DNA of 64,000 nt from Solenopsis invicta (Eukaryota > Arthropoda > Insecta > Hymenoptera > Formicidae). The notes under the pieces were generated by a model. It was not told the DNA's origin and searched no databases. It worked only from the letters and a program-made list of their open reading frames with translations. The DNA lies in contig NC_052666.1 in NCBI RefSeq assembly GCF_016802725.1, positions 28,053,497-28,117,496 of the forward strand, given 5' to 3'. Position 1 is the stretch's first letter. Every line of letters starts with the position of its first letter. The position numbers were made by a program, and so were the translations under genes. Positions 33,418 to 47,200 of the stretch are shown here, one piece after another.

Positions 33418-34158
33418 CTTCCTCGATGGAGGGCACCGGCGGCAACGACAAGCAGAACGAGTCGGACGAGTGCGACGTGAACGGGGACAATAAGAAGCGG
33501 GACGACGGAGACGACTCGACCGGGCAGGAGGACGTCGACCGGAAGATGAAGGCGGAGGACAAGCGCGAATCCCTGGAGAACATGAATCTGAAGAACGAGA
33601 TGAAAACGCTGAAGAAGTCGCTGTCGGGCGACGACGAGGAGGCCGACGAGGAGGACGAGGGCAGCAACAAGGAGTCCGCCGACGAGGAGGAGCGCAAGGA
33701 AGAAGCGCGGACCGAAGGCGGCGAGAAGAAGGAGCAGCAGGAGTCGTCTAGCGACAGCACGTCCACCAGCAGCACCGACGACGAGTCTGAGACCAGTTCG
33801 GAGGACAAGACGGAGCCGTCCAAGCCGGAAACGGTCCAGACGACGCAAACGGAAGCGACCTCGAGGGAGGAGTCCAAGGATAATAGCACGTCCAAGAACG
33901 AGGACACCACGGACGACAGCGACATCGAGGATGATCTGGTCTCGGCGATCAACTACAACACCATTACCTCCCTGGCCGCGCTCAAGGATATGTTACAGTC
34001 CTCCGGGGAGGACTCCGACGGCGTGGACAGTTTCTTCCACCATTATTTTCTGTCGCACGTAAACAGGCTACCGTCGAGGAACCAGACGCACAGCCCATAT
34101 CCCTGGGGCAGGAGATTGTCGGAGTGCCGGGAGGAGGACGAGTACGAGACTGAGGAAG
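33418..34158 (+). CDS. Large gene, coding exon 1 (start codon at 33426)
   Basis: The acceptor CTCTTTCAG ends at 33417; eight UTR bases precede ATG (33426, MEGTGGNDKQNESDE). The donor GAAG|GTGAGA is after 34158 (phase 1). It encodes 244 codons plus one base, extremely rich in Glu, Asp, Lys and Ser (e.g. DDEEADEEDEGSNKESADEE), then a more ordered-looking segment SAINYNTITSLAALKDMLQS and DSFFHHYFLSHVNRLPSRNQ. The opposite strand is open over most of this exon, an artefact of GAG/GAC codons. Start supported by the acceptor just upstream; confident as an exon, function unknown. Confidence 0.8.
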
Positions 34159-34464
34159 GTGAGAGGGAAGAATTGTCCTTAGTTATTTTGAAGACACAGG
34201 CTCTCAGGGGAGTTAATTAGCCCGGATCAAATCGGATTCCGCGAACAATTACGAGAAAAGCGTGCAGTTACGAAATGTAAGCTGTTGCGAGGAGCCTGTC
34301 CAATGAGAGCTAAGATTAGCTTAGCGTGCTCGCGCTTTGGCAAACGCGCGGCGCGAAAAGCCACTCCACTTAGGTAACGATCGCTTAAGCGTATTTATAA
34401 CGCGTATTTCTCTCCGCTCTCTGGAGTCTGAGATACTTATGACCCTTGACCGTTTACAAGGACG

Positions 34465-34501
<37 letters not shown>

Positions 34502-35181
34502 GGTCTTGATATATAGAATATCAAAATATCGCGAGATTATTCATCTCGCGACTTTCTTTACTGCCACAATCGCATCATTTCTGGATTTGTAATTGTATTT
34601 CGCGGTTTGCTATTCTTGTAAATGTTGCACCTTTTAATAATTTAATGGCATCGATCGGTTTTTATCGATGAGCAACAATCCTGTCGTATTGCCGCGAATT
34701 TTCCGACGAGGGTTGGGGGGGGGGCTCACAGACGCGCCTTTGTGCCACTCCTTGACCTTGAGAGCTCTACGCGTGAATCGGATAACGAGAGCTTCGTTGC
34801 GTCTTCGCGGCACGTTCGCAAGCTCAGATCGCGATGACTTTTGCAGGGAAGAACGCCGATAGCCCGATCGTCGTCGATAGCAAAAAGGAAGCGCCAAAGG
34901 CGCAGATGGAGAGGACCGACAGCATCTCCTCCAAGACGTCGAAGGCGTCGAGCCCGTCGTCCTCGGAGAATTCCAGTTCGGAGAAGATCGACGAGAAGTC
35001 TCTAGCGACGTCCAGCGTGTCGGACGCGAAACCACCGTCGCCGTCGTTAACGGCGATAACGACGGCGACGGCGATGACAACGACGACTACGACGACGGCG
35101 ACGACAACGACAACGACAACGACGATGACGATGACGACGACGACGACGACGACGCCAACAACGATGGGCGCGACCACGGTA

Positions 35182-35214
<33 letters not shown>

Positions 35215-38200
35215 GTCGCGATGGTTTCCGGTAGATTCACAACGTCCACCGTGACGTCGCCGACGTCGACGACGAAGCCTCCGTTACGAAGGAGGCACAC
35301 TACCGGCCCGGGTATGACCTTCCCAGCTACGGATCCCCCTTCGTATTCCTCGAGCATGACCTTCTCGAGGACCAGCCCGTTGCCCAGCCCGCACTTCGAC
35401 AAGCGGTTCTTCGACAGCAGCTTGATCGAGATGAAGAGCCAAGCGAGCAGCACCAGCACCCTCGACTATGACTCCATGGAGGAGGTGTGGGTGCGCAGAT
35501 TGGACTTCGTACAGGAGAGGAAACGACGGGTGAGTGAGCTATTATCTCAAGTATTAACCCGAACGTTATTAACGAGACGCTCCGAGAATCTTGCTGCTTA
35601 ATCGAATGCGAAACTAAACTTTAATGATTGCCGTAACTATCCGATATATTGTAACAATATTTGTTGCTCGTGTTGGAGAAGTAGAAAAATCTTACGGGGA
35701 CACGAGTAAATTTATTTCTTGCCGAAGTAGAGTAACGATTATACTGGAAACGAATGGCGAAGTAATTTGCGGATTAAGAGAAATTACGCTCAACAAATGA
35801 AATTAGTTTCTCCACGGTTCTTTTTTTTTGCCGGTGCGTTATACGTGGTGTGATGTGGGACATTTAAAACGTTACAAAACATTATTTGAAAAATTACGTT
35901 TCCAGCAACTGTATATTTTCTTTATACCAATTGATTCATCTTATTATTCTGCATAAAATAAAAGTATTAAGGTGCAATCGTAAAAAATTAACTTTACGAG
36001 ATATTTTATATTTTATATGTCGAAATAGAATAAAGTGTAAAATAAAACCAGAATAAAGTGTAAAATATTTTTTTTTACAATTCTACCTTAATACTTTTAT
36101 ACGCAAAATAATTGGAAGATTTGTTTTATATAAAAAAAATTGTATAATTTTATTTAAAAAATAGTGCTGAACTTTATACGATCATAAAAAAATCTTTTTT
36201 TTTCTTCGAGAATTGGTTTTACCATTATGTTTCCTTCCAGATTATACAACTTTTGTCTGAAGAATTTTTTGCCCTGATAAGTAATTTAGGAATAATAGTT
36301 GTAACTTTAAATGTTCTTTTTTTTGCGTGCATATATGTCTTTAAAAAAGAAGGTACATTTTTTAATGAATCTTGAAGTACGTAATTGCTCAAGTGATTCG
36401 AATATTTGACAAATAATTCAAGCAAAAGAATATTTTATAAAGAACAACTGCCGCTTTAAAATTGTCGATAACTTAATTCAATTCTTTAGAAAAAATGCAA
36501 CAAAAGCATTTTTTTCACACATCGTGTGCATTTAATTGATGAAACTCGCATAAAATGTGCTGCGTCGACAAACGTCGCGCATAGTTTTTTTCTTTTCCTT
36601 TATTTTTTTTCAAAAAGAACTCTAGCCTTCAGTTGAACGAAATCATATTCAGTTCCGCGCGTTATCCCTTTAAGGATCGAAGAACTAACGACATGTAGAC
36701 AATCGCGCCTCGTCGGCGTCGGCGTTCCATTTGCCCCGTCTATAATTGCACCAATTAACCAATTGCCGCGCGTAGAAGCGGTCCCGTAAATTTGTTTACA
36801 GCGATCCCCAGCCGGTCAATTCTTGCGAAAGCGGATCGTACGAGTAATCCTATCGTTCATTCGCGAATCGTTTTGTTCCCTCCTCCGATATTGCGCCACG
36901 ATTATTCGTCGGTTGTATGTCAACGAAACGAAATTGGATTCTTTGCCGTCGTCGTCGTCATGTTTGCGCGTGTTTTTCCGACGGTACTTTATTAAAATAC
37001 GTTTATTAAAACGTTCAATGATGCGCATTATTATTATTACACTAATGCACGGAGAGAACAATTTTGTTAAAATACAGATCAGAAAATAATTTATATTGAG
37101 CCATTAACAAATTTGTATTGGACGCTGATTGCTAGACCGTCCAAACTTTTTGCATCAGTGCTTGAGTCATCATGCTTGAATTTTTCACGTAATTATTTTG
37201 ATAGTCCAATATGAAATTTATTTTCTGATTTGTATCTAGCTAAATTTTTTTAGAAACTACGGTAAAATTATTTTTTCCGCTTTATTGAAAACGCAATGTT
37301 CGTACAGCCTTAAATATTTTGTCGGTTGTTATTATCCGTTTTGTCCGTCTACTTCTTTTCCTCCTCGTTTTTTTCCACAATGCGTCATTGTGCCTGCTGG
37401 ATAAGGCCTCCTACATTTTTATAAGCGCGCTCTTGTTACGTTCCTTTTGCATGTCGAGCAGTACAGATCGTAAAATCGTCATTGCGAAGACATTCGCTGT
37501 TAACGCGCGGCTTCCGTAAACAGCAAAACCTTAGAATCGATCGTGATATCGCACGTAAAAAAAAAAGAAATAATAATTAAGTTGGTATATGGAACTCGAG
37601 GACTTCTGCTTCTTCTATTGCTTCCTTTTTTTCTCTTTCTCTTCCGAAAGTGGATTGGCGAGTTGGCTAACGGAGTTTCCTCCCGGAAGGAAGGAACAAT
37701 CGAACTACAGCCGCATACAAGAAATAACGATTGCGAATTTCCGAATTATTCAAGGAGTGACAAAGAGAAGACGACTTGTGTCACTAAATGAAAAGCACCC
37801 ATTCTAACAATAATCTTAAAATCACAACTCATTTTAATAATTATAGTCGTTAACAAACAAAATTTGCCTTGATAGGTACAGATTCAAATTTCACAAAAAC
37901 ATTTCAAAATTAATAAATATCCACAATAAAATTGAAGCAGAATGGAGTCACTGGCATTTAAAAAAAATGCACGTTGAATATCCCAGATTATGTGTGGATC
38001 TGTACTTTTCAAAGCAAGTTTTGTTCGCTAACAGCTATAATTATTAAAATGAGTTATGACTTTAAGATTACTGTTAGAATATTCGTTACATTGCAGAAGG
38101 GCTAGTAAAGTCCGAAACGTTTGTAATCATTAATAATTATTTAATCAATAATTAGCAAGTTCTTTTTTTACCATGTGAAAAGTGGCTCGTTATTGGATCG

Positions 38201-41200
38201 TTACGTTGATTACATTTGCATATTATGCTCTATTTTTTAACTTGTTTTTTCTTTCGTCTCTGTTCGATTGTTCGAGTGTAACGAAGGGTAGACTGGATCT
38301 CATGCGTTTCTAAATGTCTCGGTATCGTTCGCCCCAGATCTTCCGATGCGGCTCTAACGTCTCGCGGAAGGGGTGAGGCGAACTGGTACAAGGCTTCCTT
38401 TAAGCTCTATCGATTCGCTCTCTCGAAAGAGAAAATTACCGATACGCCTCAGGCAGGTCTTATGACGAATAGATATTTTGACGTGTCCGCCGTCCCGAGC
38501 GCCGCGTCCTCGCCGTCTCGTAGGAAATATCGGAACAACATTAATTGGAACAACGAAGCAAACGGCTTACGTCAAAGCTCGGGCACTATTTTCTACGTTT
38601 TTCCTGGGATCGCTCTACGTACATTTCTGTCGCTTTCGTCATTTCAGTTCGCTGTACATACATTGCGCTCGGACGCACTTTGCGACTCTCCCAATTTTTT
38701 TTTTTTTTTTTTTGGAGAAAATTTCTCGATTTTTTAGAAATAGATACATACGCGTATTTTGAATCGTGTGTCTATATTGAAATTCTACAATTTATTTGTT
38801 TGATTTAATATTGAATGTTAGAGAGAAAGAAAGAAATAATTCTACAATCTTATCTAGTCCGAGCAAGATACGAGAACAACAGCCTCGTGCAACGTGAGAA
38901 ATATTAATCGAATGACAATTGATATAATTTTTTATGTCGCATTCCACTTTTCTACGATTACAAGTGCGCGGTGAATGCGTATGCGTCGTTTATCGTTCGT
39001 TGCCAATTTTCGCGTTGAGCGTAAATTTTCGTTGCTTTCGACAGATAGCGAAACAATTGTTTCCCAACGCTGCGCGCCGATATTTTGAAAGAGAGAGTAA
39101 ACACGCAAAATTTTTTTTTCTTTGAGCACGAATCTCGAATAATTTTTTGCATTTTACAATCTTTTCTCAAAGCTGGGCATTTTGCAGCAATAATTAATTC
39201 ATATGACAGAAGTAATTAAGTGATGCATATGTATAAATATTAACGCGTTTGAAGATAAGGAATTTCTTTCACGCTTTACGATTTTACAGCCTTCGAAGAT
39301 CACGTCGTTTTCGCGAACTGTTGTACAAACTCAATGAAAATTTATATCGTGTTTTTTTTTGCGTGGATCGCATACGATTCTGCTTACGGGATTACGCGGC
39401 ACGATCGTTATCTGAAGTACCTCCGAATCATGCTGTTAAACGCGGCAGTTTATCGCGTGGTAAACCTACACTCAGAAAAAAGTTATATTTAAATTAATGA
39501 AATCGTTTTTTTAACTTAACTTCCTTAAGTTGAAGTAAAAATACATTTATGGAAAATAAAAATCCAAGAAATGGAATCAAATAAATTTTTATTTTCCACA
39601 AAAGTATTTTTACTTATTTTCCATAAAAAAAAAATGTTTTTACGTTATTAGCTTTTGTAAAATAAATAATTTGTTTAATTTAAACCAATAATTTTTTAAT
39701 CCAAAGAAAGTACTGACAGAGATGCAAGTAATAATTTAATTCTGATTTTAAAAATATATTTTTTTCATTTTTTTTTAAAAAGATTGCATCGCACAACCAA
39801 ACTATTTCTTTAATTTTAATAAAAGGAATAATCAAAAAATTTTTTCAAATCAAAGAAAGTTTTATTTAACCGTATAGCAATGCACAAATATTTTTGATTC
39901 CAACAAATTTGTTTAACTCGAAGAAACTTCTCTGGGTATACTTGGATTGTACCTGTATACCAGAATTGTCGATAAACAAATAATTAAAATATAAAAAGAA
40001 ATGCGTTAATTAATCATCAGAGAAATGTACGTATTTTTACTTTATTATAAAAGTAACTCTAGAAAAACTTTATTCGAATTAAAAAAATTAAATAAAACTG
40101 GAGAGAGATAGGAGAGAGAGTCATACACGAATTAAAGCGACATTTAGTTTCGGAGATGTGCGCACGTTACGCCAATATTGCCGCTACTGATAATTGATGT
40201 TACACTTCCGCGCGGTGCGACTGTAGGCGGCGGAGCTAACGATAAGCTTTTCACGCGTAAGAAAACAAGCTGGTCGTACAGCGATAAAATTCGATAAAAA
40301 TGGGTCGCCACGTGGATGATGAACGGAATTATCCTCGACGATACGTCGGCGATAACGTCGTTACGAGAATTGGCTGTGTAACATCATTATCGGTATGTCG
40401 CATCGTCAATAGAGCGAGAGAAACAAGTGGATTTCGGGATTCTCGTATCCACACGTGCCGTCAGTCGGCACCGAGCTCTTGTTAGACGTGTCTGTCGCGA
40501 ATTTTTCAAAACCGTCTATTTAAAGTCTGCTCTTATCTCAACGATTTTTTTCTCTTCATTCACGAGACCAGCGAGAGTTGCGACGTAATTACGACAAGCG
40601 CGCGTCTCTCCGTATTTAGCCATATGACTTTTGCTGTATCGTAATCAATGACAGACCCTGCTGAATTTCATTGTTGGACATCGTTGCTGAGGGACCGTCT
40701 ATGTTTTTCAAAGGGTTTTTGAGTTAAAAAGAAATCTGAAAAAATTCTAATATATTTCAATATTTGGGAATACGATCTTACAGTTTTGATCCAAAATGTT
40801 TTTTACTGTTTTTGTATACGACCGAATATGAAGCCGAATAATTTAATGAATAGAAAAATTGTTTGGATCTTGAAAGACCCACCGTGTCAGCGGAGGATCA
40901 GTCGTTCGACGACAATCGCGGATCGAGTTGAAGAAGAACCGACGTCGGTTCAAGACATGACGCTTGGCTGAGATTTCCACCGTGCGCGAAACGTTATCTT
41001 CCATTGTCCGAATTTCGATAAGGATTCGATGAAACGCCACGTACGCCGAAGTCGATTATCGCGGCTAGTAGTGTGGCGCAACAACGCCGAACGCTGATGA
41101 GAAAATCGCAACGCGCGAAGGAGAGATTCGTTATCGCGATAATGAATCGCGAGAAGATAGTGGCCGTGAGATACTGTCCAGGGTACTTGTCACTCGGCGT

Positions 41201-44200
41201 CGGTATCTCGATGGATACGCGATATCCGCGGGCCGTACAACACCTGGGTAACGCGCCGTTCTCGTCTCGACGACCGTGAGAGAAAGAATGTCGGTGCCCC
41301 TCGGGAGAGTACGGAAGTACTCCCTGGTGCCGTATGTGGACCGTTGCCCGGAGTACCACGGGAAAGTGCGGAAGTACTCCCTGGTGCCGTATCTGGATCG
41401 TTGCCCGGAGTACCACGGGACCTATAAGGTATTTTCGCGAGATATTTTTCTCGCCTCGTACAGAATTAATAAACGTCTCGCTCGCACGGTGGCCGATGCG
41501 TCCACGTCGGCGAGAGACGAGGACGATCTCTCTAACCGAGATAGAGGGGAAAGGGAGAGGGAGGAGAGGAGGAGGCTTGAGATGAGAACCGCTCGAAGGT
41601 CGCCATCCTGTCGCGCCCTTCTTCGATCCCGTCTCCCATTGTGTGCTCCACGGGAATTCACGTGAATGCGCATAACGAACGTGCACGCCGGGGCGCTTAT
41701 CAATATCCTCCTTATGCGCTAAGCAATTTGTTATTTCGCAATTATGCCTCGCGACCCTCGCCGACGACTCACCCCTATTGTTAACGAACTTATTTATTTT
41801 TTTTTTCTTTCATTTCTGCAAATCCCGAAATGTTCTCGAAGAGTCGTTCCTCTTCTCCGCTTCGAGCGTTCTCTTTTTCCGTCGAAAAAAAGTCACGGTT
41901 AAAAATATCGATGGCATCCGCAAATCTCAGAGATAACGCGGCAGTTCTGTAAATCGGGCATTAGGAATCGTTGTCGCTTCGAGTGAGGTTTCATTCTTTC
42001 TTCCTTTTTTTTTTCTTTTTCTCGATAAAGACTGGGAACAATTACGACGTTGACTGACGTATCTCAGCTGACGAAGTGTGATTCATAATCTGTTGTACGG
42101 CGTGATGTGCAGTTGACCAAGTAACAGAATAAAAATAGACTCTCGCTAGCGAATGTTAGAACGCTCTGGGAGCCGCGAGAAACGATCGGGGCAAAGCGAT
42201 CGTACGCGCGCTGTTCGTTGGACATTTTCCAGAGTGGATCCCCCCCCTTTGGACGAACTCCAAAGATATTATTATTATGTAATTGGATACGCTTATCTTA
42301 TTTATCTCGTTTTTTTCCCTCCTTCCCTGCCCCGAGTAAATCAATACGAAATTTCGCCCTCGGCCCGGAACGCACGTACGTAGGTAGCATCCCGCTCGCC
42401 GCCGCGGTGCGAGGAGCCAAGCGTAAGAATGTACGCAAATATAATCGCACTATCGACTATCGTGCGATTAAACAGCGATATCTAATCTAATCGCCTCTCT
42501 AGGCCGTCTTCGGTACGCGGCTTATAATAATTCCCACGAGCCAGATTCGCTCGTGGAATGTGTTTCTCGGGACAATTCGATCGATCGTATCCTTAAACCC
42601 GCTATTTCTTCCTTTCAGGAGCTCGGTTCGCAACCACTACCTACGATCGTGACTGAGGACACAGATAATTCCGGACATGTTTCCCAAGGTCACAGGCCAC
42701 GAGCAGGTGAGTTGGTAATAATTGCCGATCGTGTATGCGGTCATTATATATTTCTTCTCTTCCGGGGCACGCGAACGATATCCAGCTGGTTTGCGAGAAG
42801 ATCCGTATCGCGTAATTATTATTCGTTTATCCGCTAACTGGAAGTAAATTCTCTCTGATACACACCGCGGTTTACGCAACTGGGGGAACAGTAATTATTA
42901 CTGTTGACTGAAACTTAGCAGATATATGTATTTGTGTGAATAAACTAGTTAAGTGGTCGAATGATATATATTTATGAAATAATTTGACTTGCAGATACGT
43001 GGGGGTCGCACTCGAAGACGATCAAAAAGTCGTCCTATGGGAGCGCACCTAGCTCTGGAAAATCGACGCCCCTTCCGCAGCCGGCCGAGCCGTCGAGTTC
43101 ATCGAGTTCCGGCAAGGGCGGCCGAAAGGCTTCCGGCACCCGGTCCGGTTCCACCAGTCGTAGTAACAGCCGCAGCAACAGCGCGGAACGTCGAAGAAGC
43201 GGCGGCGGCGCGGATGACACTGCGAGCCCTACGAGAAAGCCGGCGCTCTTCGATGCTTTCAGACCGAGGAGCAAGTCGGACGCCAGCAAGAGGAAGCCCA
43301 GTATTATAGCTAATATGAAAAGTGCCGTTCAGGTAGAAACAAGAGAACAATATACGCGTTATAATGTAAAAGTAGAGATAAGATATGCATGATTAGAATA
43401 TGTTTAGGAGAGATAATAAGCTGCAAGACTTAAAAATAGCTGTTTTTCGAGAATTTCTTAAGAAAAATATCGCGAGTAAAGAAAAAAGAAATTTTTTTTA
43501 TTAAGTATATGCATTGAGAGAAAAAAAATGGCTGCAATTGCTTTATAATTTGACTATAATTCATAGTCATTTTCGATTCCAGTTATTTATGACTTTTAAT
43601 TATGCAAATTGTAGCAGCTATTAGTTATTATTACTACGTAAATGAAAAACAAATGTTTGAAAATAGTTATATTCATTATAACTGCGATTGTGCATATGTC
43701 TTTTTTATCATTCGTATTTTTATATTTTATATTTTATTAGCAATCAAAAGCATAATTTTACAGTAAAATTTTATCTTAGTAAAACACAAGGTTGTTATTA
43801 CTAATATTGTAGCAGTAATAGTTACAAAAATGGAACTTTTAACCATAATTATTTTATCATGCAATTATAGTCACAAATATCAAATACTTTTTTTCCAATA
43901 TACTTTTAACTGTATTAAAGAAAAATCTCTTAATGTAGATTTATTAAATTTAATAATGGCTGCATCAATTGTCAACGTAGATTATGATTTTTAAAACATA
44001 TTTGGTGGTAGTTATACCATTTTACAGAATATTTTAAAAGCAAAAATCTTTTGACTTTTAAAGAAAAAAATTTTAATTTCTTGCTCTCCAAATGTAGGAT
44101 TTTTTATTTATTTTTAAGAAAATGGTTGTTTAAATAAAAATCATAACTTTTGCCTACAATTTACGGTTATTTTTGTTATTCAAAAGAGAAAACTAGACAG

Positions 44201-47200
44201 TTTGATTAAAAAGTTATGCATGGAGGACAGATTAAGTCAAGGAAACTGTTTCGAAAGAATCGCATTTAAAATTTTGACTGTGAATATCTCGAAAAACATG
44301 CAAGCAAATTTGAGATTTTATGACTTTATTAACTTTTTTTTATTAGATTTAAATAAAATTTAATTTACATATTTTAGTTACTTAATACTTAAAAAAATGC
44401 GAAAGACAAAAGATCTATTTTAGATAAAAAAAATCTATTTTTTTTTTACTTTTACTTTTAACCTACGTTCTCTTAAATTTTATAAAATTCTTTCAAGCAG
44501 TTTAAAGAAATTTGTATCGAAACTGGTTTTAACTGGTTATACCAGTAGATACTTGAAAAGATTGTACGCATTAGAGAGCTTTATAAACGTTTTTGTTACA
44601 TGCATATATTACAATGTATATTATGTCATTTTAATTTCTTTGTTATATGACTGTTTAGCATTCCTTGCATAGAGGATCGCACGGAAGCTCGTCGGTGGAT
44701 GTACATACGGAGAAGGACCATCACAGAGAGAGCCAGAAGGAACAAAAGGAGAACAAGGAGCAGGGTAGCGGACGGCCTAGAGCTGGATCCGAGAGCAGCA
44801 GGAATCCTGTAAGCAAAGTCATGGATCTCATTAGGCACAGGAGCCACAGTGCCTTGAGCGCGGACGACAAGCGAAAAGCGGTAAGCGGTCCTCCATATTC
44901 ATCACGCGCCAACAATACAGCGGTTGCATTTGTACTCGATTATCAGTCTAATGGTATCTCAACGAGAAACATCTCGAGTTATGTTTCGCGAAATGCAATA
45001 GACTTTTCATCAAGATATAACACGTCTAGATACACGTATCACGATTGTTGATTAAAAGATACCCGGAAGAAAAATTTAACAATCTCGACCCTGCATCGTC
45101 TGCAATCCGGTTACTGGAACATTTATCTTAAATATAAAATTCAGTCAGAAATTATTTAAAAAATTGTTTTTTTAAACAGTCTTTAAAAAACAGTTTGATT
45201 GAATATAAAATAATGAAAACCTCACGGTCTGGATTAAAATCGAATAGTTTACAATCTTAATTGACAGTCGTTCGCGCATAAAGTATAATATCGTCTATTT
45301 GAATCTTACAAATTACATGTTAATGTTATCGCTTTGTGGGATCCTAATATTTCTTTTTGCATAAACGGTTGTCAGAAGGTATTATCTACTTTACATAGTC
45401 ACGTTTTCGATATTCCATTATTTATTCCGTGTCCGAATTTTCATTATATTACACATTAGATTCAAATCTTCTATAATACGTTATAGTTTACATAAATCAC
45501 ATTTTATACATAGTTTACGTAGTTCTACATTGTTTACGCGTTATAGAATATTTCACGCGTAAATACACAACCCTGCGTACGGACATACAGTCATGGCGCG
45601 TCTAGAATCTGCCTTAGTAAAGGTAGACGTCTTTTTTACCACTTGCATGCATTGAGAGTAGGCAAGCGCGTTTTCTACCTTCTCACTGTTCGATTCTCAT
45701 CTCGAGAAGGGAATTGCCGGAGGAAATTATTACTTGTCAAGCTTGCACGCTGAATAATAACATCGTGTCGTTAAACGTGACGTAACGTTTAATTACAATT
45801 GCAATTAGGTATATACATGAAGGGAAGAAACGTGATAGTTACGAATGCGTGATGTTGACCAGTTGCATTAAAGGCGCATCATCGACGCATCGAAACTTTT
45901 TTATCATTTTTTGTCATTGATAATTGCAAAGCTTAAAGAAAATATTATTAAACACTTTCCGAAATATGTAGAAAGAACCGTTACCATTACAAGGACTTTG
46001 ACAGTTAAACTGTTTTGAGAATAAAATAAAAAGTTTATTCAAAAACTGCGGCGAAATACAAACAGAGGTTAAATCGTTTTACATTTAATTTATTTATGAT
46101 TGAATTATACTTACTATTTAAAGTACCGTCATTGACAGTAATCAATAATTTATAGATCTCGGGAATAAATGTGAATAATTTACCTTCAATAATTTTCAGT
46201 GGTGAAAAAAAATCAAAATTATTAATTATAATTAGCTGTTTCTTTTTATTTAACATTTTTTTTCTTCCTCGTTTCTTCACCTTCGTCTCAGACACGTATT
46301 GGTACGGTTTAGCCGTAAAACTCTAATACGGTTGGTAGAAATATCTCGGGCGATAAAGATAATTATTGGCTCGAGGCGATTAACGTGACAGAAGCGCCGG
46401 GGTGCCGTAACATCTGCTGAAGTAATTATCGTAGGCGAGAAAAGCGTCTTTTCTCCATACGCGTGTTACGAAGACGACTCGGCACGAGGTGATGATCCGC
46501 ACGAGGGTTCGCGGGGGCTTGCGACGGTTCCTCGGGGAAACAGGTGTTGCCACTGTGCTTACGAAAGACTACGGCGGCGAATGCAGTCGAGCACGGTCGC
46601 TGCCAGTGGGAGGTAGCGCTTTTCGTGCGTACTTGTCGACGCGTGTCAAGCGTAGAGAAAGAGACGGGAAAGCGCGCGCGAGGGACACGTTCGCCGTTTA
46701 CTTCGCGACATGTAGAGGAAAAAAGGAATAAAGACTAGAGGAAAAAGAAACGCGCGGCGCGTGCCCGTCACTTTCGCGACAGTGTGCGCGCGTGTGTAGG
46801 TGTGTGCTCCGTTTGATCGACGAAAGGATTCGCCAAGGCGATCGTACGGGAGAGAAATAGAGAGGAGAGCTGTTTGAAGCGCGAAACGGTGTTTCTCGAT
46901 CGCTCGCAAAGTAAGGGAAGCGAGGATTGTTGTATCGACAATTGATATCCATCGAAGAAAGCTCTTCTGCGAATTAAAGCCGATCCAAGGACTCGTCGCG
47001 ACACATGCTCGAATCGCGAGCGCGATTCGTAGAAAAGCGGTTCAGCTCGCGTCATGTTTCGAGATAGAGATATCGCGTGTTATTCGTGAATAGCCTTCGC
47101 GAATCGCCGAAGCGAAATTCCGAAGGCAAAAACGTCGGAGAATAGGCTCGAGAAAATACGCACGGAATCGGAAAAGATTTACGATCTCCGCAGCTTTGTC

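Larger units (their letters stand above)
35530..42618 (+). other. Intron of the large gene (7.1 kb)
   Basis: Contains palindromic elements at 35935 and 37801, repeat family B at 39470, a CpG-rich part from 40130 to 42500 with a 57-bp tandem duplication (41309), and many open frames without similarity. No exon with credible acceptor, donor and phase was recognised. Confidence 0.4.

Noticed and set aside
32942..33952. 336-codon open frame on the minus strand
   Set aside because: It is the mirror of GAG/GAC/AAG-rich codons of the plus-strand exon 33426-34158, whose splice sites and phases are consistent; the antisense product is a serine/leucine artefact.
34824..35459. 211-codon minus-strand frame with long Val runs
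   Set aside because: Antisense of the poly-Thr coding exon (ACG/ACA read as CGT/TGT-type codons).
40994..41686. 230-codon minus-strand frame over the 57-bp duplication
   Set aside because: No start or splice context, no recognisable domain, and CpG-rich composition with few stops; kept only as a repeat.
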